A DNA stretch of 33,240 nucleotides from an uncultured Veillonellaceae bacterium (GTDB lineage: Bacteria; Bacillota; Negativicutes; Selenomonadales; Selenomonadaceae), in contig OMWS01000037.1 in assembly GCA_900314825.1 (NCBI GenBank), positions 1 through 33,240 on the forward strand, written 5' to 3'. Positions 16,626-25,009 of the stretch are shown here, piece by piece. The notes beneath the pieces are model-generated. The model had not been told where the DNA came from. It made no database searches and was given only the letters and a program-made list of their open reading frames with translations. The translations under genes and the position numbers were made by a program. Each line of letters begins with the position of its first letter. Position 1 is the first letter of the stretch.

Positions 16626-18584
16626 TTATTTCGCCATGAGTTTCGCGACCTTGTTCGCGAAATCGACGGGATTCTCCGGCAGGATGCCCTCGATGAGGAG
16701 CGCCTGCGTGTAGAGGAGATCGCAGTAATCCTTGAAGTCCTGGCTGTCCTTCCCTGCGTCATGCAGCGCCTTGAGACGCGTGAAGAGCTCGTGATGCGGA
16801 TTGATCTCGAGGATGCGCTTCGCCTTGAACAGCGGATTCTTCATGTCGGAGAACGCCTGCTCCATGGAAAGCGACGGGCCGGCTTCATCGGCGACGAGGC
16901 AGACAGCCGACGACTTCAGGCGCGACGAGACTTTGACGTCCGCGACCTTGTCGCCGAGCACGTCCTTGATGTCCTTCATGAGGTCGCCGCTCTGCTTCTG
17001 GAGCTCTTCCGTCTCCTTCTTGACTTCCTGGCTCTCGGCATCGTCGAGATCGAGGTCGCCGCGGCTGATGGAATGGAATTCCTTTTCCTCGTAGCTGTGC
17101 AGCGTCTCGAGGCAGAACTCATCGACCGGGTCGAGGAGATACAGCACTTCGATGCCCTTGTCACGCAGCGTCTCCATCTGCGGCAGGCTCTCGATCGTCT
17201 CCTTGTCCTTCGCCGTCGCGTAATAGATCTTCTTCTGGCTCTCCGGCATGCGATCGACGTATTCTTTGAGCGTCACGAGCTTGTTCTCTTTCGAGCTCAT
17301 GAAGAGCAGCAGGTCCTTGAGCTTGTCGCGCGTGCCGGACTCGCCTGTGTACATGCTGTTGTAGACGCCGATCTTCAGCGACTTGCCGAACTCGTTCCAG
17401 AATTTCTCGTAGTCCTCGCGCTTGTTCTTCAGCTTGCGGTCGAGCGCCTTCAAAATATTTTTCTCGAGCGCACGGCCGATGACCTTGAGCTCGCGGCTCT
17501 GCTGCAAGAGCTCGCGCGAGATGTTCAGCGAGAGATCCGGCGAATCGACGAGGCCTTTCATGAAGCGCAGGTAATCCGGCAGCAGGTCTTTGCACTTGTC
17601 CATGATGAACACATGGCGGCTGTAAAGCTGCAGGCCTGGCTCATAATCCTGCTGATAGAGGTTGAACGGCGCATGTGCCGGGATGCAGAGCAGCGCCGTG
17701 TACGAGACCGAGCCTTCCGCCTTCGTATGGAAGACTTCCATCGGGTTTTCCCACTCGTGGAACTGATTCTTGAAAAACTCGTTGTATTCTTCGTCCTTGA
17801 TGTCGGACTTGTTCTTCGTCCAGAGCGGCTCCATGGAGTTCAGCGTGCGGACTTCAACTTTTTTCTCTGGCTTCGCGCCTTCGATGGGCTTGCCGTCCGC
17901 GTCCTTCGGCATCTCTTCCGTCTCGAAGCTCATCTTGATCGGATAGCGGACGTAATCGGAATATTTCTTGACGAGGCTCTGGATCTTGTACGTGTCCGTG
18001 AAATCTTCCTCGGACGCGTCGCCGTAGAAGTCTTTCGCGAGCTGGATCGTGATCGTCGTGCCGCGCTTCTCCTTCGTGGCCTCTTCGATCGTGTAGCTGC
18101 CATCCGCCGTCGATTCCCATTTCCACGCCTGCTGCTCGCCTGCCTTGCGCGTGAGAATCGTAACTTTGTCTGCGACCATGAAGGCCGAGTAGAAGCCGAC
18201 GCCGAACTGGCCGATCATGCCTTTGTCGTCAACGCTCTCATCATTTTCTTTTGCTTTCTTCAGCTGGTCGAGGAAGGCCTTCGTGCCCGATTTCGCGATC
18301 GTGCCGATGTTGTCGATGAGCTCGTCCTTCGTCATGCCGATGCCGTTGTCGGAAATCGAGAACGTATGGCCATCCTTGTCTGGCACGAGGAAAATCTCGA
18401 ATGCGTCATCGCCTTCGAGCAGGTCACGGTTCGTCAAGCTCTCGAAATGCACCTTGTCGATGGCATCCGACGCATTCGAGATGAGCTCGCGCAGGAAGAT
18501 CTCGTGATTCGTGTAGATGCTGTGGATCATGAGGTCGAGGAGCTCGCGCGTCTCCGCTTGGAATTCATGGGTTTCTTTCGCCAT
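16626..18584 (-). CDS. htpG: Molecular chaperone HtpG (Hsp90)
   Basis: HtpG is the bacterial ATP-dependent Hsp90 chaperone in the cytoplasm. The 652-residue protein shows the GHKL ATPase domain with Glu33, Asn37 and Asp40 in FLRELISNASDAIDK, DNGIGM, IAKSGTKAFL and GQFGVGFYSAFMV. The middle domain has SLNISRELLQQSREL and KFWNEFGKSLKIGV, and a C-terminal dimerisation domain follows. The start MAKETHEF at 18584 agrees with HtpG N-termini; an ATG 14 codons earlier lies within the CIRCE-proximal leader. It has its own promoter, a CIRCE operator and a terminator, so it is a single-gene unit under HrcA control. Confidence 0.97.
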   Translation of the reverse strand: MAKETHEFQAETRELLDLMIHSIYTNHEIFLRELISNASDAIDKVHFESLTNRDLLEGDDAFEIFLVPDKDGHTFSISDNGIGMTKDELIDNIGTIAKSGTKAFLDQLKKAKENDESVDDKGMIGQFGVGFYSAFMVADKVTILTRKAGEQQAWKWESTADGSYTIEEATKEKRGTTITIQLAKDFYGDASEEDFTDTYKIQSLVKKYSDYVRYPIKMSFETEEMPKDADGKPIEGAKPEKKVEVRTLNSMEPLWTKNKSDIKDEEYNEFFKNQFHEWENPMEVFHTKAEGSVSYTALLCIPAHAPFNLYQQDYEPGLQLYSRHVFIMDKCKDLLPDYLRFMKGLVDSPDLSLNISRELLQQSRELKVIGRALEKNILKALDRKLKNKREDYEKFWNEFGKSLKIGVYNSMYTGESGTRDKLKDLLLFMSSKENKLVTLKEYVDRMPESQKKIYYATAKDKETIESLPQMETLRDKGIEVLYLLDPVDEFCLETLHSYEEKEFHSISRGDLDLDDAESQEVKKETEELQKQSGDLMKDIKDVLGDKVADVKVSSRLKSSAVCLVADEAGPSLSMEQAFSDMKNPLFKAKRILEINPHHELFTRLKALHDAGKDSQDFKDYCDLLYTQALLIEGILPENPVDFANKVAKLMAK

Positions 18585-18619
18585 TCTGTATCTGCCTTTC
18601 TGTTTTGATATCATGCTTG

Positions 18620-18646
18620 TTAGCACTCACGTGTTTCGAGTGCCAA
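18620..18646 (-). promoter_or_regulatory. CIRCE operator (HrcA binding site)
   Basis: TTAGCACTC at 18620-18628, a 9-bp spacer and GAGTGCCAA at 18638-18646 match the CIRCE consensus TTAGCACTC-N9-GAGTGCTAA with one mismatch. It lies between the promoter and the htpG start. CIRCE at htpG occurs in some Firmicutes, although groESL and dnaK operons are the usual sites. Confidence 0.93.
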
Positions 18647-18657
18647 TTCCATTGCTT

Positions 18658-18686
18658 ATGATAACGCAGAAAGAGCAAAAAGTCAA
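18658..18686 (-). promoter_or_regulatory. htpG promoter
   Basis: On the minus strand TTGACT (18686-18681) and TATCAT (18663-18658) have 17 bp between them, immediately upstream of CIRCE, so HrcA would sit over the transcription start. Confidence 0.8.
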
Positions 18687-18698
18687 ATCATCTGGCAA

Positions 18699-18740
18699 AA
18701 AAGAGCCGTGCACCGGCAAATTGTTTGTCGATGCACGACT
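18699..18740 (-). terminator. mcp terminator
   Basis: AGTCGTGCA (complement of 18732-18740) pairs with TGCACGGCT (complement of 18704-18712), 9 bp with one G-U, followed by CTTTTTT on the minus strand. It lies between the mcp stop and the htpG promoter. Confidence 0.75.
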
Positions 18741-18762
18741 CCTCTGAAATTCTCAAAAACCG

Positions 18763-20778
18763 TCAGAGCTTGAACTTCTGCACATTCGCCTCGAGTTCTT
18801 GTGCGAGCTCGGCGAGGACGCGCGTCGAGGCTGCGATCTCTTCACTCGACGCGGATTGCTCCTCCGTCGTCGCGGAAACGCTCTGCGTGCGCGACGCGTT
18901 CTCGTGGCTGATCTTCGCGATGCTCTCCATCTCTGTTGCCATGGACTTCGCAGCTTCGGAGACGGCCGTGATGTTCGACGAGACGTCGCGGATGCCACCG
19001 GCGAGCGCTTCGATCGAGACCTGGATGGACTCGAAGATCGTGTCCGCTTCCCGGACGGACGCACGCGAGCCTTCGACGCTCCGCGTGCTCTGCTCGCTCG
19101 CATCGACCGCTTCCTTCATGTCCTCCTGGATCTTCATGACGAGCTCGGCGATCTTCTGCGACGAGTTGCCGGATTCCTCGGCGAGCTTGCGGACTTCGTC
19201 CGCGACGACGGCAAAACCGCGGCCGGCCTCGCCCGCGCGCGCCGCTTCGATGGCGGCGTTGAGCGCAAGGAGGTTCGTCTGCTCGGCGATGCCCGTGATG
19301 ACATCGACGATCTTGCTGATCTCATCGGACTGCTTCGCGAGCTTCTCGATGGAATTCTGCACCGTGCCCGTGCCGACATTGATCGCGTCCATCGCGGTGA
19401 CGATGTCCTGCACGGCGTTCTTGCCGCGCCCGACTTCCGCAACGGTCATGTCCGTGACGGCAGCGATGGCCTCCGCGCTCGACGAAACGGTGGACGATTG
19501 CTCAGAAATATCCTGCACGGCGTGGTTCGTCGTCGCGACGGAGTCGGATTGATGATTGATGCCCTCGGCAATCTCGACGACCTGGTTCGCCGTCTGCGTC
19601 GCGGCCTCCGCCGTCTGGTGCGCGGCTGCCGTGAGCTCTTCCGACGACGCGGAGACGCGCTCTGCGTGTTTCGCGATTTCGACGAGCAGCTTGCGGATCG
19701 TCTCGCGCATATCTGCAAATCCCTGCGCGAGCGCGCCGAGCTCATCATTCGACGTGCAGCAGACGGGGCGATCCGTGAGATCGCCGCTGTTCAGGATGTC
19801 GCATTCCTCTTTGAGAATTTCCACGGGGCGGCTCATCTTCGTCGCCGACACCCAGATGATGGCCGCGATCACGAGGAACATGAAGAGGCCGACGCCCACG
19901 AGGATTTTCGCAAGCGCATACGCATCGGCACGCACTTCCGAGAGCGGCGCGACCGCGACGGCGATCCACGTGCGCGTGCCGAGCTCGATTGGTGTGAGGA
20001 CAGCTTGTGAGGCCACGCCATGCGATGTCGTGTACTCCGTGCGGACCTGCTCATGCGTGCTCGCCGCCTGCTTGAAGCCGTCGACGAGTTTCGGATCAAT
20101 CGTCTTGCCATTCGTCTCCGTCTGCGTCAAGTCCATCTTGCCGACGTCTTCCGGCTGCTGCGCATAGGCGATCGTGAGGCCGTCCTGATCGGCGATGAAG
20201 ACGTGGCCCGTCTCCATGTACTGGATGGAGCCTACGAGATCGCTGATGCTGTCGAGCTCGATCGTGCCGTAGACGATGCCTGCAAGATTCTGCGTGTTGT
20301 CAAAGACTGGGTAAGCGATGATCGTGATGAGCTTGCCGCTCGTGCCCGAGATGGACGGCCCCGTCATGTACGGCTGCTTTGTCTCGCGCACCTTTTTGAT
20401 GTAATCACGCGTCGAGCGATCCATGTCCTTGCCCTTGTCGCTCACGGCCTGACCATCCACGGTCGCGTAAGCGAGCATGGCGAAGTCCTTCGAGGCTTTC
20501 GCCTTGTACTTCGCGAGCTCGGCGACAATCTGCTCTTTCGACGCGCCGAGGAGCGCGCTGTCCATCGAGAGGCTCTCGACTTCCATCGTATGCTTCTGGA
20601 AAATCTTTTCGATATCGTTCGCCGTCGAGCGTCCGACATTCGCCGAAATCGTGTCAGCATCGCGGATGAGCGCCTGGCTCGACATGTAGTAGCTGATGCC
20701 GAAGAATACGAGGAAACTGCCGAGGAAGAGCGGCAAGAACGTGGCCAAAAATTTCGTCTTCAGGCTGTTGATCTTCAT
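18763..20778 (-). CDS. Methyl-accepting chemotaxis protein with dCache sensor
   Basis: The 671-residue receptor has a first membrane helix at about residues 9-30 ([20 protein letters not shown]) and a ~250-residue extracytoplasmic region of dCache type ([53 protein letters not shown]). A second helix ([17 protein letters not shown]), a HAMP segment and a long signalling coiled coil follow. The hairpin tip is canonical ([20 protein letters not shown], then [18 protein letters not shown]). It would sense an unknown, probably small-molecule, ligand and control a CheA kinase. The start at 20778 is favoured by GGAGG 8 nt upstream. It follows cheX after a hairpin, and no cheA or cheW is in the window. 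Confidence 0.95.
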   Translation of the reverse strand: MKINSLKTKFLATFLPLFLGSFLVFFGISYYMSSQALIRDADTISANVGRSTANDIEKIFQKHTMEVESLSMDSALLGASKEQIVAELAKYKAKASKDFAMLAYATVDGQAVSDKGKDMDRSTRDYIKKVRETKQPYMTGPSISGTSGKLITIIAYPVFDNTQNLAGIVYGTIELDSISDLVGSIQYMETGHVFIADQDGLTIAYAQQPEDVGKMDLTQTETNGKTIDPKLVDGFKQAASTHEQVRTEYTTSHGVASQAVLTPIELGTRTWIAVAVAPLSEVRADAYALAKILVGVGLFMFLVIAAIIWVSATKMSRPVEILKEECDILNSGDLTDRPVCCTSNDELGALAQGFADMRETIRKLLVEIAKHAERVSASSEELTAAAHQTAEAATQTANQVVEIAEGINHQSDSVATTNHAVQDISEQSSTVSSSAEAIAAVTDMTVAEVGRGKNAVQDIVTAMDAINVGTGTVQNSIEKLAKQSDEISKIVDVITGIAEQTNLLALNAAIEAARAGEAGRGFAVVADEVRKLAEESGNSSQKIAELVMKIQEDMKEAVDASEQSTRSVEGSRASVREADTIFESIQVSIEALAGGIRDVSSNITAVSEAAKSMATEMESIAKISHENASRTQSVSATTEEQSASSEEIAASTRVLAELAQELEANVQKFKL

Positions 20779-20808
20779 CTGGTACCCCTCCGGAAACATT
20801 TGTAGAAA

Positions 20809-20834
20809 ATGCGAGGCTCCCCCAAACCTCGCAT
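20809..20834 (-). terminator. Hairpin between cheX and mcp
   Basis: ATGCGAGG (20809-20816) pairs perfectly with CCTCGCAT (20827-20834), with a short TTTTC after it on the minus strand. It is a weak terminator or an mRNA-processing hairpin, which would let cheX and mcp differ in level. Confidence 0.55.
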
Positions 20835-20871
20835 CTTTGCTGTCGTTTATTCTATTTTTTGATCTTGGAAT

Positions 20872-21336
20872 TCACTGTTGCTCGACAGCAATGTCGACTT
20901 CGAGCAGATGGCCGGCCACGTCCATGGCGACCGTCAGGTACGGGCCGTCGCTGATCTTCATGTGGAAGCCCTGGCCGATCGACAGGCTTGGCGTCGAGAT
21001 ATCGACTTCGAGCGACAGCGCCGTGAGATTCGTCGCCGCCGTCGCCGTCAGCATATTGCTCATCTCGGAAATGGCGCTCTGCGCCATCGCGTCAAATTCC
21101 GCGACCGGCATGCCCATCATCATCGTCGATGCGATGAACTTCGCCGTGTCCTCGCTCATGTTGTACACGACATTGCCGCGCAACTGCTTCGTGAAACCGA
21201 CGATGACGGAGACGCCGAGCCCCTCGACATTCTTCTGCCGCACGTTCAGCGACGTGCGCGTCGGAGGCTGGAATCCCATCTGCGGCAACACGGACTCGAC
21301 CGCGCTCACAAACGGATTCACCAATTTTGCATCCAT
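20872..21336 (-). CDS. cheX: CheX-family phosphatase domain protein
   Basis: The 154-residue protein matches CheX, a CheY-phosphate phosphatase of the CheC/CheX/FliY group. It has an N-terminal NPFVSAVESVLPQMGF, a VSVIVGFTKQLRGNVVYNMS strand pair and the helix with the catalytic Glu-x-x-Asn (AISEMSNMLTATAATNL). It would dephosphorylate CheY-P in the cytoplasm. It starts 6 bp after the response regulator-CheX fusion gene and is followed by mcp, so the three are probably cotranscribed. Confidence 0.9.
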   Translation of the reverse strand: MDAKLVNPFVSAVESVLPQMGFQPPTRTSLNVRQKNVEGLGVSVIVGFTKQLRGNVVYNMSEDTAKFIASTMMMGMPVAEFDAMAQSAISEMSNMLTATAATNLTALSLEVDISTPSLSIGQGFHMKISDGPYLTVAMDVAGHLLEVDIAVEQQ

Positions 21337-21342
21337 ATATCG

Positions 21343-22206
21343 TCAATCTCCCTCTGCAAATCCAATGTTGACAAAGATGCTGCCCACATGCGTCTTCGCC
21401 TCGACCTTGAACGTCGTGAGCTTCGGGCTCGCGATGCGGATGTTCGAGCCGCTGATCGTGCCCGGCGGCGTGATGCGCATTTCCTTGTCTTTGAAAATAT
21501 TGTTGATGTTCGACACGCCGCGGCCGATGATGATGTTCGCAGCCTCCTCGACGCTGTCGATGGCCTCGTCTTCCGTAACGTTGTCGATATTGTCCTCGCC
21601 GAGCATGATCGCCGCGAATTTCCGCGTCGTCTCCGCATCGAGGTAAAAAATCGCACGCCCTTGCGGATAGCCCGTGAGGCCGATGATGACGGCGACGCCG
21701 CTGACATCGAGGAACTTCCGGTTGTCGAGCTCGAGCGTCACGTCGCTGTTGAGCCCCGCGATGCGGAAAATGCCGCGCGACAGCGCTTTGACGAACTGCT
21801 TCGCGTACGACTCCCGCAGTACGGCGACCTTGCCGACTTCCGTCTGGCAGAGAGCCATGAGCGTGTCGATGAGCTCGTTCGTCGTGACGGGCTTCTGCAA
21901 AAATGCGCTGATGCCGATCTCGCGGCCGCGCGCCATGAGCGCCGCATCTTTCATCGCCGAGATCATGACGATCTTGGCCTCGGGGTCGATTTCATAGATG
22001 CGGCGGCTGCATTCGAGGCCGTCGGCATCTGGAAGGTTCATGTCCATCGTCACGAGCGACGGACGGACATCCTCATACAGCTGCACAGCTTCCGCCGCAT
22101 TCTTCGCCTGCGCGACGACTTCGAAATTCGTGCGATTGAGTTCATTGGCCAGCATGACGCGGCTCACGCGCGAGTCGTCGACGATCATGATCTTGACCTT
22201 TTCCAT
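21343..22206 (-). CDS. Response regulator receiver fused to a CheX-like domain
   Basis: Residues 1-120 form a receiver domain: acidic pair Asp10/Asp11 in IMIVDDSRVSR, phosphoacceptor Asp55 in TMDMNLPDADG, the MISAMKD strand and the Lys in FLQKPVTT. Residues ~130-287 are CheX-like (AKQFVKALSRGIFRIAGL, GRAIFYLDAETTRKFAAIM) with an Glu-x-x-Asn in EEAANIIIGRG, so the phosphatase motif seems intact. The fusion could let phosphorylation state control a built-in phosphatase, or let the domain act on its own receiver. AGGTGA lies 7 nt before the ATG. First gene of a probable cheX-mcp operon; no clear promoter seen in 22207-22360. Confidence 0.9.
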   Translation of the reverse strand: MEKVKIMIVDDSRVSRVMLANELNRTNFEVVAQAKNAAEAVQLYEDVRPSLVTMDMNLPDADGLECSRRIYEIDPEAKIVMISAMKDAALMARGREIGISAFLQKPVTTNELIDTLMALCQTEVGKVAVLRESYAKQFVKALSRGIFRIAGLNSDVTLELDNRKFLDVSGVAVIIGLTGYPQGRAIFYLDAETTRKFAAIMLGEDNIDNVTEDEAIDSVEEAANIIIGRGVSNINNIFKDKEMRITPPGTISGSNIRIASPKLTTFKVEAKTHVGSIFVNIGFAEGD

Positions 22207-22363
22207 AAATGCTCACCTGCTTTTATTTTCAAAAACACTTGGAAAGCATAGTGCTTCCTTGTTCACGATGGCTTTTACATATCCTTATTCGATAACACAT
22301 CCCAAAATCCCTGCCACGTTCGCAAGAATCTTTTCGTTTCCATTTATTTTTTAGAATAACAGA

Positions 22364-22403
22364 AAAAAGAGGCATTCTCAAGGCTTTTTACCTAGAGAAT
22401 GCC
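22364..22403 (-). terminator. glnK terminator
   Basis: GGCATTCTC (22371-22379) pairs perfectly with GAGAATGCC (22395-22403), with CTCTTTTTTC after it on the minus strand, about 50 bp after the glnK stop. Confidence 0.85.
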
Positions 22404-22451
22404 CATTTTCAGCCTAAAAATTTGATAAACGTCAGAAAGATTTGACTTCTA

Positions 22452-22808
22452 TTATTTTTCATCCATGATGGCTTCCGGGCCGCGGTCGCCCGTGCGGATG
22501 CGCACGGCATCGCTGAGCTTGTAGACGAAGATCTTGCCGTCGCCGACCTTGCCCGTCTTCAGCACCTTCTCCGCGACTTCGAGCACGCGCTCGACCGGAA
22601 TCTCGCAGATGACCGTCTCGACCTTGATCTTCGGCACGAGGTTGATCTCATACGCCTGGCCGCGATAGATTTCGCGGTGGCCTTTCTGCAAGCCGCAGCC
22701 GTAGACCTGGCTGACCGTCATGCCGAGCACGCCGATCTTGTTCAGCGCTTCCTTGAGTTCTTCGAGCTTGCTCGTGCGTGTGATGATTTCGACTTTCGTG
22801 ATGTCCAT
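22452..22808 (-). CDS. glnK: PII nitrogen regulatory protein (GlnK/GlnB family)
   Basis: The 118-residue PII protein signals nitrogen and energy status by binding ATP/ADP and 2-oxoglutarate and would plug the neighbouring AmtB channel. Visible are the N-terminal VEIITRTSKLEELKEALNKI, the T-loop region CGLQKGHREIYRGQAYEINL (Tyr53 corresponds to the uridylylated Tyr51 of E. coli), the B-loop TGKVGDGKIFVY and the C-loop VRIRTGDRGPEAI. The start at 22808 matches the family N-terminus; a longer TTG-initiated frame would translate the upstream hairpin. It follows amtB in the same direction, an amtB-glnK order. Confidence 0.95.
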   Translation of the reverse strand: MDITKVEIITRTSKLEELKEALNKIGVLGMTVSQVYGCGLQKGHREIYRGQAYEINLVPKIKVETVICEIPVERVLEVAEKVLKTGKVGDGKIFVYKLSDAVRIRTGDRGPEAIMDEK

Positions 22809-22834
22809 GATATTTGCTGCCTTCTTTCCCGAAG

Positions 22835-22903
22835 AAAGCCCTTCGCGGTCATCGCTCAGGGCTTTTTCTCTATCCAATCAAATTCATCGAACAAAGTATA
22901 TCA
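22835..22903 (-). promoter_or_regulatory. Possible internal glnK promoter and leader hairpin
   Basis: An extended -10 sequence TGATATACT (22903-22895) overlaps the amtB stop codon. Downstream an 8-bp hairpin AAAGCCCT/AGGGCTTT (22858-22865 with 22835-22842) lies in the leader. It could give glnK expression apart from amtB, but no good -35 is visible. Confidence 0.35.
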
Positions 22904-24223
22904 CAATTTTCCTGGGTTCGGACGGTCGAATGTCGCCTGGAACGCTGCCGGGCTGTCTTCTTCGCCGAGGAACGCGGAGAGCATCGTCGGGCTCGCCGAG
23001 AACGTCTCGCCCGTGTAGCCATGCTCGCCGTGCTCGACGATGTCGAGGCCAGCCGACTCTTCCGAGTCTTCCGCACGGAACGGCGTGAGCGCATTGACGA
23101 TCTTGTAGAGGACGTACGTGCCGACGATGGCAAGCGCATACGCGACGACCGTCGAAATGATCTGCGCGACGAGGAGATGCGTCTCGCCGTAGAACAGGCC
23201 ATTCGCACCGTCCGGATTCACGGCCGTCGTCGCGAAGAGGCCGGTCGCGATCGAGCCCCACGTGCCGCCGAGGCCGTGGACGCCGAACGCATCGAGCGAA
23301 TCATCGTAGCCGAATTTTTCTTTCAAGACAGCAACCGCGAAGTAGCAGACGCCGCCGCCGACGAAACCGATGAGGATGGCCGGCATCGGCTCGACAAAGC
23401 CGGCTGCCGGCGTGATGGCGACGAGGCCGGCGATGCAGCCGGAAGCTGCGCCAAGGATCGTCGGCTTGCCGCTCTTGACCCACTCGAGGAGCACCCAGCT
23501 GACTGTCGCGGCAGCCGCCGCGCCCTGCGACGTGACAAACGCATTCGCTGCGAGTTCATTCGCGCCGAGCGCCGAGCCCGCATTGAAGCCGAACCAGCCG
23601 AACCAGAGGAGCGTCGCGCCGAGGATCGTCATCGGCAGATTGTGTGGCAGCATAGCCGTCTTGCCAAAGCCTTTGCGCTTGCCGATCAAGATGCAGAGCG
23701 TAAGGCCGGAGACGCCGGAAAGAATATGGATGACGAGGCCGCCGGCGAAGTCGAGCGCGCCGAGCTCCGCGAGGAAGCCGCCGCCCCAGACCCAATGCGC
23801 CATCGGGTTGTAGATGAAGATGGCCCAGAGGAGGATGAAGAACGTGAACGCGCGGAATTTCACGCGCTCGGCGAAGGCACCCGTGATGAGTGCCGGCGTG
23901 ATGACGGCGAACATGCACTGGAACGCGACGAACGCGAGCTCCGGAATCGTGCCGCCTTCGAGCACATTCATGCCAACGCCTGCGAGCCCCAATTTATCGA
24001 GGCTGCCGATGAAACCATTGATATCCGTGCCGAACGTCATCGCGTAGCCGAGGATCAGCCACTCGACGGAAATCATCGCCACGATGAAGAAGCTCTGCAT
24101 GATCGTCGTCAAGACGTTCTTGCTACGTACCATGCCGCCATAGAAGAATCCGAGTCCCGGCGTCATGATGAAAACCAAGGCCGCACTGATGAGGACCCAA
24201 GCGGTATCGCCCGTGTCGATCAT
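22901..24223 (-). CDS. amtB: Ammonium transporter AmtB
   Basis: The 440-residue inner-membrane channel conducts ammonia/ammonium and has about eleven hydrophobic segments. Family motifs are FFYGGMVRSKNVL, QCMFAVITPALITGAFAERV, FIYNPMAHWVWGGGFLAE with the first pore His and DAFGVHGLGGTWGSIATGLF with the second. A VIHILSGVSGL segment also fits. The C-terminal tail after VLYKIVNAL is cytoplasmic and would take part in GlnK binding. The start at 24223 (MIDTGDTAW) is chosen because AAAGGAT lies about 9 nt upstream; a GTG 12 codons earlier has no such site. It heads an amtB-glnK operon preceded by a 490-bp non-coding stretch. Confidence 0.95.
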   Translation of the reverse strand: MIDTGDTAWVLISAALVFIMTPGLGFFYGGMVRSKNVLTTIMQSFFIVAMISVEWLILGYAMTFGTDINGFIGSLDKLGLAGVGMNVLEGGTIPELAFVAFQCMFAVITPALITGAFAERVKFRAFTFFILLWAIFIYNPMAHWVWGGGFLAELGALDFAGGLVIHILSGVSGLTLCILIGKRKGFGKTAMLPHNLPMTILGATLLWFGWFGFNAGSALGANELAANAFVTSQGAAAAATVSWVLLEWVKSGKPTILGAASGCIAGLVAITPAAGFVEPMPAILIGFVGGGVCYFAVAVLKEKFGYDDSLDAFGVHGLGGTWGSIATGLFATTAVNPDGANGLFYGETHLLVAQIISTVVAYALAIVGTYVLYKIVNALTPFRAEDSEESAGLDIVEHGEHGYTGETFSASPTMLSAFLGEEDSPAAFQATFDRPNPGKL

Positions 24224-24277
24224 AATACCAAATCCTTTCTCAAATAAATGCTGGACCACCTAAAACGATGAGTTCTA

Positions 24278-24306
24278 TCTATAGAAGCGCTTCCGTTTTT
24301 TGGGAA
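24278..24306 (-). promoter_or_regulatory. Weak candidate amtB promoter with palindrome
   Basis: TTCCCA (24306-24301) and TATAGA (24283-24278) are 17 bp apart. The 10-bp palindrome GAAGCGCTTC (24284-24293) lies in the spacer and resembles the AAGCGCTT at the galactoside promoter. No sigma-54 -24/-12 element was found. Confidence 0.35.
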
Positions 24307-24335
24307 ACGCTGCGATAGCAGGGGGAAGCAGAGAT

Positions 24336-24397
24336 AAAAAAGTGCGTCTCGCGAGATTGCACGGCCTGTGAGGGGGAGCCATGCACACGCGAGACGC
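24336..24397 (-). terminator. Long intrinsic terminator upstream of amtB
   Basis: GCGTCTCGCG (24344-24353) pairs perfectly with CGCGAGACGC (24388-24397), and TGCACGGC (24358-24365) pairs with GCCATGCA (24378-24385) further in. Six Ts follow on the minus strand (24341-24336). It lies between a strong upstream promoter and amtB, so it ends an unannotated transcript or attenuates amtB. Confidence 0.75.
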
Positions 24398-24447
24398 CAT
24401 TGTCCCTGCTTTGGAGGATGTGTCGATTCAGCCGGCCGGCCATCTTA

Positions 24448-24541
24448 CCGTATCTTTTCATCCCTCTCTGCGTTGGCAAAACCTTGACGTAGCTCTGCTA
24501 CGCCTGCGGTTTGCCGCCTTGAGAGGAATAAAAATCTACGG
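24448..24541. repeat. 94-bp imperfect palindrome
   Basis: The arms run CCGTATCTTTTCATCCCTCTC on the left and GAGAGGAATAAAAATCTACGG on the right, with inner pairing of GGCAAAACC to GGTTTGCC and ACGTAGC to GCTACGC. Weaker pairing extends outward. The shape is that of a REP or MITE-like cruciform. A 39-codon frame on the minus strand through it is probably not a gene. Confidence 0.65.
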
Positions 24542-24609
24542 CAATCTGTCCAGCCGTCTTTCATCTCCACATCCTTGACAGATAATGTGTTTACCAGCGG
24601 AGAAGGAAC

Positions 24610-24654
24610 AGAAAAAGCCCGCCACGATGGACACGACTCCATCGGTGCGGGCTT
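24610..24654 (-). terminator. Intrinsic terminator just after a consensus promoter
   Basis: AAGCCCGC (24615-24622) pairs with GCGGGCTT (24647-24654), with a further CGATGG/CCATCG inner stem, followed by TTTTTC on the minus strand. It lies about 17 nt after the expected transcription start of the promoter at 24678-24706, so the transcript would be only about 60 nt. Confidence 0.75.
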
Positions 24655-24677
24655 CATTGCCTCTTGCTGATGCGTTC

Positions 24678-24706
24678 ATTATATTGCACGATGCGCGGGA
24701 TGTCAA
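24678..24706 (-). promoter_or_regulatory. Perfect-consensus leftward promoter (TTGACA-N17-TATAAT)
   Basis: On the minus strand TTGACA (24706-24701) and TATAAT (24683-24678) are exactly 17 bp apart, the best sigma-70 promoter in the window. The palindrome GTATAC-AA-GTATAC (24720-24733) lies upstream. No gene follows; a terminator does. Confidence 0.85.
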
Positions 24707-24749
24707 CCGCCCTCCAAATGTATACAAGTATACAGGTCAGATGCATATG

Positions 24750-24965
24750 TCAACCAGAAACTTTGGCATGGCGCATCCTTTCGGCCTTGTAATCGTAATC
24801 TTCGTCGAAATCCACCGTTCCGAACGCTGCAATCAGTTTTTCCGCTTCGCGGCGTTGGATAAATTCCTTCAATGCCAGCGTAACCGTATCTTTTTTCGTT
24901 TTCAAACCGCCGATGGCAACTGCCTGTTGCAAGAGATTGTCATCCAGAGCTAAATTCGTCGCCAT
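24750..24965 (-). CDS. VapB-family antitoxin, orphan
   Basis: The 71-residue protein begins MATNLALDDNLLQQAVAIGG and continues LKTKKDTVTLALKEFIQRRE, the pattern of VapB-type antitoxins (ribbon-helix-helix-like DNA binding followed by a toxin-binding tail). The tail here is acidic then basic (GTVDFDEDYDYKAERMRH). Its strong Shine-Dalgarno GGGAGGTG lies 7 nt before the ATG at 24965. A VapC PIN-domain toxin gene is expected directly downstream, but the next 490 bp contain only non-coding elements, and none of the frames there resembles a PIN domain. So it is either a solitary antitoxin or the remnant of a degraded pair. Confidence 0.8.
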   Translation of the reverse strand: MATNLALDDNLLQQAVAIGGLKTKKDTVTLALKEFIQRREAEKLIAAFGTVDFDEDYDYKAERMRHAKVSG

Positions 24966-25009
24966 AAGCCAACACCTCCCGTATCTGCTCCGTTTTTCCA
25001 ACTTCTTTC

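Noticed and set aside
24260..24420. Sigma-54 promoter or known structured RNA (SRP, 6S, RNase P) near amtB
   Set aside because: No GG-N10-GC element in the right orientation, and none of the conserved cores of those RNAs could be found.
24445..24657. Minus-strand ORF through the amtB upstream region
   Set aside because: It crosses an intrinsic terminator and a long palindrome, and its composition is not protein-like.
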